This document shows positions 26,094 through 34,371 of a DNA stretch of 64,000 nucleotides, one piece after another. This stretch comes from Sediminibacillus halophilus (lineage in GTDB: Bacteria; Bacillota; Bacilli; Bacillales; Amphibacillaceae): assembly GCF_900103695.1 (NCBI RefSeq), contig NZ_FNHF01000007.1, forward strand, positions 1 through 64,000. Reading direction: 5' to 3'. The first letter of the stretch is position 1. Every line of letters starts with the position of its first letter. The notes under the pieces were generated by a model, which had not been told where the DNA came from, did not search any database, and was given only the letters and a program-made list of their open reading frames with translations. A program made the translations under genes and the position numbers.

Positions 26094-26534
26094 TCATTTC
26101 GTGTAGACAATACTGAATTGAACGCTATTGTTTTTTGGCTTGATTTCTTCAACCCCTTCACAGGGAAGTCCTTTGATTTGTTGAATAGACTCTGCAAGAA
26201 ATCCGGCTTCCAAACGATATTCGACTTCGGGGAGGTGTGCTTGTTGACGAGTGTTAATTTGCTCTGCAGTCAATTCCCAAATCATCTCCCGTCGCTTTTC
26301 TTTTATTAATTGTAAGTTTCCCCAACCTAGTTTTTCAAAAAAAGAGATGATATCCTCCATGCTGCCAACTTGCATCTTTCTTGCCAGGTTTTTACCCATA
26401 ATATAAAGAATGGGCTGGGCTTCCTTTCCAAGTAAGTCCGGCAGGCAAATGTACCGTAATATATCATATCCGGCTCCGGATGTATGTAAAAAATCAAGGG
26501 TTGTTTCGTCGGTAAGCTGTCTGTTTTTCCCCAT
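26094..26534 (-). CDS. yslB: YslB family protein (DUF2507)
   Basis: 146 residues of the DUF2507/YslB family, a V4R/heme-NO-binding-like fold by family knowledge. Recognisable segments are YDILRYICLPDLLGKEAQPILYIMGKNLAR (about 23-52), IISFFEKLGWGNLQLIKEK (about 62-80) and YRLEAGFLAESIQ (about 105-117). No function is established. The in-frame ATG at 26543 directly abuts AAAGGA; the one at 26534 has 9-base spacing. It is on the minus strand, divergent from sdhCAB. Confidence 0.8.
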   Translation of the reverse strand: MGKNRQLTDETTLDFLHTSGAGYDILRYICLPDLLGKEAQPILYIMGKNLARKMQVGSMEDIISFFEKLGWGNLQLIKEKRREMIWELTAEQINTRQQAHLPEVEYRLEAGFLAESIQQIKGLPCEGVEEIKPKNNSVQFSIVYTK

Positions 26535-26653
26535 ATCATTCATTCCTTTCCTACCAAACTATTATTACCCGTTTTTGTTATTCATGCAACCCGTACTAGA
26601 AAAAAACGGGCTATTAATTCCTTACCCGCTGGAGGATTTTGTGAATCGTTTTC

Positions 26654-26682
26654 TTGACGCTCCACTAGGATAGAAGTACAAT
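26654..26682 (+). promoter_or_regulatory. Promoter of sdhCAB
   Basis: TTGACG (26654-26659), 17 bases, TACAAT (26677-26682). The transcript would have a leader of about 130 bases before sdhC. Confidence 0.75.
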
Positions 26683-26817
26683 AAGTGTGTCACAAAAATG
26701 TGCATTTTTCGAGGAAATCTCACGCGTTTGATTTTCCATTTTACTGGAAAGTAAAGCGCTTTAACAAGAAGGGTGCACAGATCATATCAAGAGGAACTTT
26801 TGGTGAGGGGGGTACAC

Positions 26818-27438
26818 ATGGCGGAGAATCGCGATTTTTTCTATCGCAGACTACATTCACTTTTAGGAGTAATTCCAATCGGTGTGTTTTTGATACAGCA
26901 TCTGCTGGTCAATCATTTTGCCGTGTATGGAAGAGAAAGTTTTGAACAAGCGGCCGGTTTTATTCATGACTTGCCGTTCAGGATTGTGCTCGAGTTTGTG
27001 GTGATTTACATTCCAATTCTGTTCCATGCAATTTTAGGTGTTTATATTGTTTTTACAGTCAAGTACAACAATAGGCGTTACAGCTTCTTCCGGAATATCA
27101 TGTTCACACTGCAACGGGTTTCCGGTATCATTACGCTTATCTTTATTGCTTGGCACGTATGGGAAACGCGGATTGCTATTGGCCTTGGGAACGCGGAACT
27201 TAATTACAGCTTAATGGAGAACATCCTGACACAGCCGTTTATGTTCTGGTTCTATATCATTGGAGTCGTTTCAACTACATTTCATTTTGCAAATGGTCTA
27301 TGGAGCTTCCTGGTTACATGGGGATTCACAATTACACCACGATCTCAACGAGTGGCTACATACGCAACGCTGGTCGTTTTTCTTATTGTGACCTATATAG
27401 GTGTAAGAGCAATTTTTGCTTTTGCATACGGAGCTTAA
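26818..27438 (+). CDS. sdhC: Succinate dehydrogenase cytochrome b558 subunit
   Basis: 206 residues with five predicted membrane helices, the Bacillus-type single-subunit dihaem anchor. Candidate axial haem histidines lie in LHSLLGVIPIGVFLIQHLLVNHF (about 12-34), PILFHAILG (near 73), IAWHVWE (near 118) and TTFHFANGLWSF (about 158-169). It anchors SdhA and SdhB and passes electrons to menaquinone. GAGGGGGG lies 6 bases before the ATG at 26818; in-frame codons up to 26773 lack such a site. It is the first gene of sdhCAB. Confidence 0.93.
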   Translation: MAENRDFFYRRLHSLLGVIPIGVFLIQHLLVNHFAVYGRESFEQAAGFIHDLPFRIVLEFVVIYIPILFHAILGVYIVFTVKYNNRRYSFFRNIMFTLQRVSGIITLIFIAWHVWETRIAIGLGNAELNYSLMENILTQPFMFWFYIIGVVSTTFHFANGLWSFLVTWGFTITPRSQRVATYATLVVFLIVTYIGVRAIFAFAYGA

Positions 27439-27488
27439 ATGTAAACAGAAAAAAGAGTATTTAGTGAATATAGGGGAGTGAGCAAAAA

Positions 27489-29240
27489 ATGAGTAATCTT
27501 AACGTCGTCGTCGTTGGTGGCGGTCTGGCCGGCTTAATGGCGACAATAAAGGCAGCAGAAGCAGGGGTTCACGTCGATTTGCTGTCCCTCGTACCAGTAA
27601 AACGTTCTCACTCTGTTTGTGCGCAAGGAGGTATTAACGGAGCGGTTAATACGAAAGGAGAAGGCGACTCTCCATGGGAACACTTTGACGATACCGTTTA
27701 CGGAGGAGATTTCCTTGCCAACCAACCTCCTGTTAAAGCAATGTGCGATGCGGCGCCAAGCATTATCCATATGCTCGATCGGATGGGCGTAATGTTCAAC
27801 AGAACACCGGAAGGGCTTTTGGATTTTCGTCGTTTTGGCGGGACGCAGCATCATCGGACAGCATATGCCGGGGCTACAACCGGACAGCAACTCCTTTATG
27901 CATTGGATGAACAAGTTCGCCGCTTTGAAGTCGAAGGGTTGGTTACCAAGTATGAAAACTGGGAATTTGTTTCTGCGGTAATAGATGAAGAGGGCGTAGG
28001 CCGTGGAATAGTGGCCCAGCATATTCAGAGCCATGACATCAAGGTATATAAAGCAGATGCAGTAATTCTGGCAACCGGCGGTCCGGGAATCATATTCGGT
28101 AAATCGACTAACTCGGTCATCAATACTGGTTCGGCTGCTGGTGCGCTTTATCAGCAAGGTGCCATCTATGCAAACGGGGAATTCATCCAAATTCATCCGA
28201 CGGCTATTCCCGGAGATGATAAACTCCGCTTGATGAGTGAGTCTGCCCGCGGAGAAGGCGGAAGGGTCTGGACTTATAAAGATGGGGAACCATGGTATTT
28301 CCTTGAAGAAAAATATCCGGCATATGGAAACCTTGTACCTCGTGATATCGCAACACGTGAAATCTTTGATGTTTGTGTTAACCAGAAGCTTGGTATCAAT
28401 GGGGAAAACATGGTTTACCTGGATCTTTCTCACAAAGATCCGAAAGAGCTGGATGTTAAATTGGGCGGAATTATCGAAATCTATGAAAAATTCGTCGGTG
28501 AAGATCCGCGTAAAGTACCGATGAAAATTTTCCCTGCAGTCCATTACTCAATGGGCGGCCTTTGGGTCGATTACAATCAGATGACCAATATTCCTGGAAT
28601 CTTTGCTGCCGGCGAGTGTGATTACTCTCAGCATGGCGGAAACCGCTTGGGAGCTAACTCCCTGCTGTCTTCTATTTTTGGCGGCATGGTAGCTGGTCCG
28701 AATGCCATTAAATATATCGAGGGGCTGGAGAAAACGACAGAAGATATTCCGTCCTCTCTTTATGATGAAAAGCTGAAAGAGGAGCAGGAAACCTTTGAAC
28801 AGTTGATGAGCATGAACGGAGAGGAGAATGCTTATCAGATTCATCGGGAGCTTGGAGAATGGATGACCGATAACGTGACCGTTGTACGGGACAATGAAAA
28901 ACTGATGAAAACAGATGAAAAAATCAAAGAATTGATGGAGCGTTGGGAGAACATCAATATCAATGATACTTCCCGTTGGAGCAATCAAGGTGTCATGTTC
29001 ACCCGGCAACTTAAGAACATGCTACAGCTAGCCAGGGTCATTACCATCGGGGCATATAACCGGAATGAAAGCCGTGGTGCCCATTACAAACCGGAATTTC
29101 CGGAGCGTAACGACGAGGAATGGTTGAAAACGACCAAGGCATCGTATGATGCGGTTAACAATGAACCGGTTTTCGAATATGAAGATGTCGACGTGTCATT
29201 GATAAAACCAAGAAAACGCGACTATAGTAAGAAAAAATAA
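27489..29240 (+). CDS. sdhA: Succinate dehydrogenase flavoprotein subunit
   Basis: 583 residues. The FAD Rossmann motif VVGGGLAGLMATIKAAEAG is at about 8-26 and SHSVCAQGGINGAVNTKGEGD, with the covalent FAD histidine region, at about 40-60. HHRTAYAGATTGQQL (about 121-135), the substrate motif IQIHPTAIPGDDKLRLMSESARGEGG (about 233-258) and HYSMGGLWVDYNQMTNIPGIFAAGE (about 353-377) follow, with the C-terminal helical domain after about 440. It oxidises succinate to fumarate. It is 50 bases after sdhC with its own GGGGAG site. Confidence 0.97.
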   Translation: MSNLNVVVVGGGLAGLMATIKAAEAGVHVDLLSLVPVKRSHSVCAQGGINGAVNTKGEGDSPWEHFDDTVYGGDFLANQPPVKAMCDAAPSIIHMLDRMGVMFNRTPEGLLDFRRFGGTQHHRTAYAGATTGQQLLYALDEQVRRFEVEGLVTKYENWEFVSAVIDEEGVGRGIVAQHIQSHDIKVYKADAVILATGGPGIIFGKSTNSVINTGSAAGALYQQGAIYANGEFIQIHPTAIPGDDKLRLMSESARGEGGRVWTYKDGEPWYFLEEKYPAYGNLVPRDIATREIFDVCVNQKLGINGENMVYLDLSHKDPKELDVKLGGIIEIYEKFVGEDPRKVPMKIFPAVHYSMGGLWVDYNQMTNIPGIFAAGECDYSQHGGNRLGANSLLSSIFGGMVAGPNAIKYIEGLEKTTEDIPSSLYDEKLKEEQETFEQLMSMNGEENAYQIHRELGEWMTDNVTVVRDNEKLMKTDEKIKELMERWENININDTSRWSNQGVMFTRQLKNMLQLARVITIGAYNRNESRGAHYKPEFPERNDEEWLKTTKASYDAVNNEPVFEYEDVDVSLIKPRKRDYSKKK

Positions 29241-29258
29241 AGGGGGGGCAAGTTAATC

Positions 29259-30020
29259 ATGGCTGATAAAACGATAACTTTGATTATTACAAGACAGGAC
29301 AGTCCAGACTCTTCTCCCTATGAGGAAACCTTTAAAGTACCTTACAGAGAGAATATGAATGTGATATCCGCATTGATGGAAATTCGCAGAAATCCTGTCA
29401 ATGCCAACGGGGAAAATACTACTCCGGTTTTTTGGGAAATGAATTGCCTGGAGGAAGTTTGTGGTGCATGTTCGATGGTAATCAACGGACAAGCAAAACA
29501 ATCTTGTGCCACACTTATCGACCAGCTTGAACAGCCTATCCGGCTGGAACCCATGTCTACTTTCCCTGTAGTCAGGGATTTGGCAGTAGACAGAAGCAGA
29601 ATGTTTGATTCACTTAAAAAGGTAAAGGCCTGGATCCCGATCGATGGAACGTATGACTTAGGACCAGGACCACGTATGCCGGAAAAGAAACGGCAATGGG
29701 CTTATGAATTATCAAAATGTATGACTTGCGGCGTTTGTTTGGAAGCTTGCCCGAACGTAAACAGTAATTCTGACTTTATCGGACCAGCTGCATTGTCTCA
29801 AGTGCGTCTGTTCAATGCGCATCCAACCGGCCAAATGAACAAAGGCGAACGTTTGGAAGCTTTAATGGAAGACGGCGGGATCCATGGATGTGGAAACTCA
29901 CAGAACTGTGTCCAGGTCTGTCCGAAGGGCATTCCATTGACGACTTCCATAGCAGCGATGAACAGAGATACCAATATACAAGCATTTAAGAACTTCTTTG
30001 GCAGTGACCATGTCTATTAA
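29259..30020 (+). CDS. sdhB: Succinate dehydrogenase iron-sulfur subunit
   Basis: 253 residues. The N-terminal plant-type ferredoxin domain holds the [2Fe-2S] cysteines in NCLEEVCGACSMVINGQAKQ (about 64-83, with a fourth Cys just after). The C-terminal part has CMTCGVCLEACPN (about 154-166) and CGNSQNCVQVCPKG (about 211-224) for the [4Fe-4S] and [3Fe-4S] clusters. It relays electrons from SdhA FAD to SdhC haem. GGGGGG precedes the ATG; it starts 18 bases after sdhA and is followed by a terminator. Confidence 0.96.
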   Translation: MADKTITLIITRQDSPDSSPYEETFKVPYRENMNVISALMEIRRNPVNANGENTTPVFWEMNCLEEVCGACSMVINGQAKQSCATLIDQLEQPIRLEPMSTFPVVRDLAVDRSRMFDSLKKVKAWIPIDGTYDLGPGPRMPEKKRQWAYELSKCMTCGVCLEACPNVNSNSDFIGPAALSQVRLFNAHPTGQMNKGERLEALMEDGGIHGCGNSQNCVQVCPKGIPLTTSIAAMNRDTNIQAFKNFFGSDHVY

Positions 30021-30048
30021 TTAACAGGGAAATTGTCTTAACAAAACG

Positions 30049-30078
30049 GCCTTTACCCTTTTGGGTAAGGGCTTCTTT
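30049..30078 (+). terminator. Terminator after sdhB
   Basis: GCCTTTACCC (30049-30058), TTTT loop, GGGTAAGGGC (30063-30072), then TTCTTT. One G-U pair. Confidence 0.75.
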
Positions 30079-30121
30079 ATCACCATTAATTCATTCAATT
30101 ACTCTTGGAAGGCGGTCAAAA

Positions 30122-30571
30122 ATGAAAGCGGTTAATTACATAGAAGATTTTGATACTTGGAAAGAATCATTTTCGTTTTTTATTCCGGTCAACGTCCGTT
30201 TCTCGGAGACGGATATGTTTGGCCATGTAAATAATGTCTCTCCATTTATTTATTTTGAAGAGGCGCGTATTGCTTTCTTAAAAGAAGTTGGACTTTTCCG
30301 GACGGATATGGAGCAAGCAGATACAATTCCGATTGTAGCGGATTTGCAGTGTGACTATCATCGGCAAATGTATTTCAATGACCAGATAAAATTATTTGTC
30401 AAAGCGAACCACATCGGTAACACATCCATCGACATACATTATTTAGGGGTGAATCAAAAGGATGAGGTATGCATTACAGGAAGAGGAAGGCTGGTCCAAA
30501 TAAACGTTCACACAGGTAAGCCGGCCCCATTCTCCGAAGAGGAGAGGAAACGGCTCACTGCCGAACCGTGA
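30122..30571 (+). CDS. ysmA: Hotdog-fold acyl-CoA thioesterase (YsmA)
   Basis: 149 residues of the 4HBT/YbgC hotdog family. The active-site region is VRFSETDMFGHVNNVSPFIYFEEARIAFL (about 24-52) with the conserved Asp and HVNN. It should hydrolyse a thioester such as a short or hydroxylated acyl-CoA; the substrate is unknown. B. subtilis ysmA lies likewise between sdhB and gerE. AAGGCGG precedes the ATG. Confidence 0.82.
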   Translation: MKAVNYIEDFDTWKESFSFFIPVNVRFSETDMFGHVNNVSPFIYFEEARIAFLKEVGLFRTDMEQADTIPIVADLQCDYHRQMYFNDQIKLFVKANHIGNTSIDIHYLGVNQKDEVCITGRGRLVQINVHTGKPAPFSEEERKRLTAEP

Positions 30572-30621
30572 CACCTTTCCTTATTCGCAAAATTAATCGC
30601 ATATTTACGCAAAACTAATTC

Positions 30622-30649
30622 ACGGGTTATTCAACTTTCACATAAAATA
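30622..30649 (+). promoter_or_regulatory. Sigma-K-type promoter of gerE
   Basis: A -35 AC (30622-30623, CACG context) and -10 CATAAAATA (30641-30649, fits CATA-N3-TA) with 17 bases between. gerE is a known sigma-K gene, so the late mother-cell timing looks conserved. The start codon is at 30711. Confidence 0.65.
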
Positions 30650-30710
30650 CATTGACTAAATAAACACCCTTCACCATGTGGCTTTAAAGACAGCAAGGAG
30701 GGGTTAACAC

Positions 30711-30935
30711 TTGAATGATAGTGACTACAAGCCGAAGCAACTATTGACCAAACGTGAGAAAGAAGTATTTGAACTTCTAGTACAGGACAAAACAACAAAA
30801 GAAATAGCCCAGGAACTGTTTATTTCACAAAAGACTGTTCGGAATCACATATCAAATGCTATGCAAAAACTAGGTGTCAAGGGGCGTTCACAAGCAGTCG
30901 TAGAGCTCCTTCGTATGGGGGAACTAAAGCTCTAG
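30711..30935 (+). CDS. gerE: Spore coat transcription regulator GerE
   Basis: 74 residues, the exact length of B. subtilis GerE and nearly identical from LLTKREKEVFELLVQDKTTK onward. It consists only of a LuxR/FixJ-type helix-turn-helix domain with a dimerisation helix. It acts late in the mother cell as activator and repressor of coat genes after sigma-K. The start is TTG at 30711, preceded by AAGGAGGGG with 8-base spacing; no in-frame ATG fits. A sigma-K-like promoter is upstream and a terminator downstream. Confidence 0.96.
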   Translation: MNDSDYKPKQLLTKREKEVFELLVQDKTTKEIAQELFISQKTVRNHISNAMQKLGVKGRSQAVVELLRMGELKL

Positions 30936-30940
30936 TAAGA

Positions 30941-30972
30941 AACCGACTTTCTTTAAGAAGGTCGGTTTTTTT
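30941..30972 (+). terminator. Terminator after gerE
   Basis: AACCGACTTT and AAGGTCGGTT pair (one G-U) around CTTTAAG and are followed by a T run to 30972. Confidence 0.85.
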
Positions 30973-31121
30973 AATGTTTTATTTAATGGGATTGCGCTCC
31001 TTTCACGGCGATTATGTCTGCAAACTGCAGAAACCATGATACAGGCAAAGAAAAAACGGGTATGTGTTTAGGCATAACAGTTTCAAAAATTGCTGTATTT
31101 GTCGACGCGGGAGGGAAATTT

Positions 31122-32603
31122 GTGATACAAGAGGTTGTTGAATCAGATAAAATCATTTTATTAACTTCGCTATTGCTATTATTCAGTATTTTGATAACCA
31201 GGTTGTCAGATCGGTTCGGTCTTCCATCACTCGTCCTGTTTATCATAGCGGGAATGGTGGTTGGTTCCGATGGTCTTGGGTTGTTATATTTTAATAACGT
31301 GCAAATAGCCGAAGCCATCGGCGTTTTTTCGCTTGTCGTCATTTTGTATGAGGGGGGAATCCAAACACATTGGAGGACGATTAAACCAGTCGCTCTTCCT
31401 TCCGTTTCGTTGGCGACAATCGGTGTGCTGATAACTACTGCCATTGTAGGAATCAGTGCTAAATGGGTTTTTGATTTCAGCTGGCTTGAGTCATTTTTGC
31501 TTGGTTCTCTCGTCGGTTCCACAGATGCGGCAGCAGTATTTGCTGTCTTAAAGGATAAGAACATCGATGACAAAATAGAAGCAACACTTGAAGGGGAGTC
31601 CGGCACGAATGATCCGATGGCTTTCTTTTTGACCATCTCCTTCATAGAATTGATCACTACAGATCGGTCGGGCATATTGTCTCTGGTACTGCAATTCTTC
31701 TGGCAAATGGCAGGGGGATTGATGCTGGGACTTCTTATCGGAAAAATGGCAAGTGTTTCCCTTAACAAAATAAGGTTATCGTCTGGTGGTCTGTATCCCT
31801 TGTTTGGATTGGCATTTGCTTTTTTTTCGTATAGCATTACATCCTTGGTGAACGCCAGTGGATTTTTTGCTGTATATGTAACTGCACTGGTAGTTGGAAA
31901 CCTGGATTTATCGTTTCGGGAGTCGATCCACAAGTTCAATGAAGGTTTTAGCTGGATGGCCCAAATATTGATGTTCATCATTCTGGGGCTATTTGTGTTC
32001 CCTTCCAGATTGTTTTCCGATTGGATTATTTTCCATGGACTTTTATTATCCGGAATATTGATTTTGGTCGCAAGGCCGATCGCGACTTGGATTTCGCTGT
32101 TTCCCTGGAGTTACAGCGTTAAAGAGAAGACTTTTTTATCATGGGCTGGTTTGAGGGGAGCTGTACCGATTATTTTGGCTTTATTCCCCATGCTTGCCGA
32201 GATGGAAAACAGCCAATTGTTTTTTAATGCTGTTTTCTTTATTGTGTTAACTTCGGCGCTCCTTCAAGGTTCCACGATTCCTTATGCAGCAACAAAACTG
32301 GGTCTGGTCAACCCGCCCAAACCGCATGATCTGGAACAGCTCCAAATTCTCACCCTTGGTCAAAAGAACCTAGACATAGTACAATATAAAGTTGAAAAAC
32401 AGGATTGGATAAATGGGAAAAAGCTCAAAGATACCAACCTTTCCAAAAATACGTTGATCAATGCGGTGGTTCGCTATGGTCAGGTGATCACTCCCAGTGG
32501 AAATACAGTTATTCAGGAGGGTGACTCGTTATATATATTGGCTGGGCAGCAATTACATCGAGCAATAGCTGATGAATTAAAAACTGGTTTTGTCCGAGAT
32601 TAA
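31122..32603 (+). CDS. CPA1/NhaP2-type cation/proton antiporter with RCK_C domain
   Basis: 493 residues: a membrane domain of about 12 spans (residues 7-390) with LPSLVLFIIAGMVVGSDGLG (about 29-48), SLVGSTDAAAVFAVLKD (about 128-144) and the ion-site region EGESGTNDPMAFFLTISF (about 155-172), then a TrkA-C/RCK_C domain (about 407-490, GKKLKDTNLSKNTLINAVVR, EGDSLYILAGQ). This architecture is typical of K+(Na+)/H+ antiporters gated by cytosolic ligands, including c-di-AMP in CpaA-type proteins. I choose GTG at 31122, with GGGAGGG 6 bases before it; the in-frame ATG at 31014 lies near the gerE terminator and adds 36 non-conserved residues. It has no counterpart here in B. subtilis. Confidence 0.85.
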   Translation: MIQEVVESDKIILLTSLLLLFSILITRLSDRFGLPSLVLFIIAGMVVGSDGLGLLYFNNVQIAEAIGVFSLVVILYEGGIQTHWRTIKPVALPSVSLATIGVLITTAIVGISAKWVFDFSWLESFLLGSLVGSTDAAAVFAVLKDKNIDDKIEATLEGESGTNDPMAFFLTISFIELITTDRSGILSLVLQFFWQMAGGLMLGLLIGKMASVSLNKIRLSSGGLYPLFGLAFAFFSYSITSLVNASGFFAVYVTALVVGNLDLSFRESIHKFNEGFSWMAQILMFIILGLFVFPSRLFSDWIIFHGLLLSGILILVARPIATWISLFPWSYSVKEKTFLSWAGLRGAVPIILALFPMLAEMENSQLFFNAVFFIVLTSALLQGSTIPYAATKLGLVNPPKPHDLEQLQILTLGQKNLDIVQYKVEKQDWINGKKLKDTNLSKNTLINAVVRYGQVITPSGNTVIQEGDSLYILAGQQLHRAIADELKTGFVRD

Positions 32604-32673
32604 GAAGTTCTTGCACTTTCACGGATTTATTATTACATTTTATATAAGTGTCCTGCCGAAAGGGGGCTATCAG

Positions 32674-33126
32674 TTGCATAACACTTCAGAAGAAACAACA
32701 ATCGCAGAAATTGAAAAGAAATTACGGTATATAGCAGCCATTATTAAACAAAAAGGCAGAGAAATCTTGACGAATTACCCGATCACCGCTCCTCAGTTTG
32801 TCGCGTTACAATGGTTGGATGAAAGTGGGGACTTGACCATTGGCGAGCTGTCCAATAAAATTAATCTGGCTTTCAGTACCACTACGGATCTAGTAGACAG
32901 AATGGAAAAAAATCAACTTGTCGAGAGAAGAAAGGATTCCAAAGATCGACGGGTTGTACGCATCCATTTACTTGATAAAGGAAAAAGCATTATAAAAGAA
33001 GTAATACGAAAACGCCAGGAATATTTGGGAGAGGTATTAGAAAATGTTTCGGAATTAGAGGTTGATACACTGGAACGAATATTAAACCTGCTCCATATAC
33101 AGATGGAAAAAGTCAGCACAAAATAA
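32674..33126 (+). CDS. ysmB: MarR-family regulator (YsmB)
   Basis: 150 residues of winged-helix MarR type. ALRYIAAIIKQKGREIL-like N terminus (YIAAIIKQKGREILTNYPIT, about 18-37), DLTIGELSNKINLAFSTTTD (recognition helix, about 54-73) and the wing VERRKDSKDRRVVRIHLLDKG (about 83-103) are visible. B. subtilis YsmB has the same start pattern and location before racE. GGGGG lies 7 bases before the TTG at 32674; a longer frame from 32590 overlaps the antiporter end and has no good site. Its regulon is unknown. Confidence 0.85.
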   Translation: MHNTSEETTIAEIEKKLRYIAAIIKQKGREILTNYPITAPQFVALQWLDESGDLTIGELSNKINLAFSTTTDLVDRMEKNQLVERRKDSKDRRVVRIHLLDKGKSIIKEVIRKRQEYLGEVLENVSELEVDTLERILNLLHIQMEKVSTK

Positions 33127-33140
33127 GAAAAGGAGCGAGA

Positions 33141-33947
33141 ATGGTGGATCAACCAATAGGTGTAATAGACTCCGGCGTCGGCGGATTGACAGTTGCGCGG
33201 GAATTGATGCGTCAACTGCCGCGGGAGGAATTGATTTACTTAGGAGATACCCTCCGTTGTCCTTATGGGCCGCGTCCAGAACAAGAAGTCGTTCAATTCA
33301 CTAAAGAATTGGTGAATTTTTTAATGGGAAAAAGGATAAAAATGTTGGTTATTGCATGCAATACAGCCACAGCCTTCACACTTGAGCTGTTGCAGAAAGA
33401 ACTTCCCATCCCGGTCATCGGTGTTATTCAACCAGGAGCAAGGGCTGCAATAAAATCGACGGAAAATCTTCACATAGGTGTCATTGGAACGGAAGGAACT
33501 ATAAAAAGCCAAGCATATCCTACTGCGCTGAAAAATATTAATGAGGAAATTCATATCAATGCACTTGCTTGTCCTCGTTTTGTTCCAATAGTGGAACAGG
33601 GAAAATTATCGGGAGAGGAAACGTATCGGATTGTTGCCGAAACACTGATTCCTATGAAGGAGAGCAATCATATCGACACGCTGATATTGGGATGCACACA
33701 CTATCCCCTTCTTCGGGAAGTGATACAGAAAGTTATCGGTGACAAAGTGACAATCATATCTTCAGGTGAAGAAACAGCCAGAGAAGTCAGTACTATCCTG
33801 GAATATCAAAGCAAGCTGTTTAATGGGGATCGAAAGCCGCAGCATAAATTATACACAACTGGAAAACTTACAGTGTTTGAAAGCATCGCTAAGTCCTGGC
33901 TTGATCAGCCGGTAATGGAAATAGCCAATGTATCACTTACAGTCTGA
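33141..33947 (+). CDS. racE: Glutamate racemase
   Basis: 268 residues. The catalytic cysteine pair lies in VIACNTATAFTLELL (about 70-84) and LILGCTHYPLL (about 181-191). The N terminus GVIDSGVGGLTVARELMRQLP (about 7-27) and YLGDTLRCPYGPRP are family signatures. It makes D-glutamate for peptidoglycan. AAAGGAG lies before the ATG, 14 bases after ysmB, so the two share a transcript. RacE and MurI are equivalent names; the position fits B. subtilis racE. Confidence 0.96.
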   Translation: MVDQPIGVIDSGVGGLTVARELMRQLPREELIYLGDTLRCPYGPRPEQEVVQFTKELVNFLMGKRIKMLVIACNTATAFTLELLQKELPIPVIGVIQPGARAAIKSTENLHIGVIGTEGTIKSQAYPTALKNINEEIHINALACPRFVPIVEQGKLSGEETYRIVAETLIPMKESNHIDTLILGCTHYPLLREVIQKVIGDKVTIISSGEETAREVSTILEYQSKLFNGDRKPQHKLYTTGKLTVFESIAKSWLDQPVMEIANVSLTV

Positions 33948-34207
33948 AGCTAGCTAATTTGATAATGGAAACCGTTTTACCGAGCAACCTCCAGCTGGCG
34001 CTCTTCCTCCAGGAGTCTGGCTGGGGCCGGACAAAATCATGGGGCCAAGGCAAAAACCGAAAGAACTTAAAATGCTAATCGAATTTTTTCTCACAGTTTC
34101 TAACTGCTCTTTTTTCTAGGTGGAGATATGGGAAGCTACTTATTATAACGGACAATTGCTTTTCTTAAGGAGTTTGGATTGGTGTGGTTCCTTACGAAGA
34201 TAGAGGG
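33948..34207. other. Non-coding stretch between racE and gerM
   Basis: About 260 bases before the racE terminator with no credible ORF on either strand. The part at about 33985-34025 (CCTCCAGCTGGCGCTCTTCC and on) is rich in inverted CCAG/CTGG and CTCC/GGAG pairs and looks like a degenerate interspersed repeat. The remaining 135 bases after the terminator (34237-34371) hold the gerM promoter region. Confidence 0.35.
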
Positions 34208-34236
34208 AAAACCGGACGTGTTATGTCCGGTTTTTC
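34208..34236 (+). terminator. Terminator downstream of racE
   Basis: AAAACCGGAC (34208-34217) and GTCCGGTTTT (34225-34234) form a 10-pair stem ending in a T run. It lies 260 bases after racE. Confidence 0.8.
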
Positions 34237-34371
34237 TTATGGAACCCATTCTCTTTTCTCCTTTCCTTGTATGTTTTTAACTAATATTACAAACTAAATT
34301 TTCAATGCTTGGTCTAATTTTTCTTACAAGCCGTATATATAATAGTACAAACCATCGTAGGAGGGGAAAGC

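Noticed and set aside
27534-28544. 336-codon minus-strand ORF opposite sdhA
   Set aside because: Antisense shadow of a conserved gene; no start signal or recognisable domain.
30983-31981. 332-codon minus-strand ORF opposite the antiporter
   Set aside because: Mirror of the antiporter coding frame; the product is Thr/Pro/Ser-rich without domains and lacks a start site.
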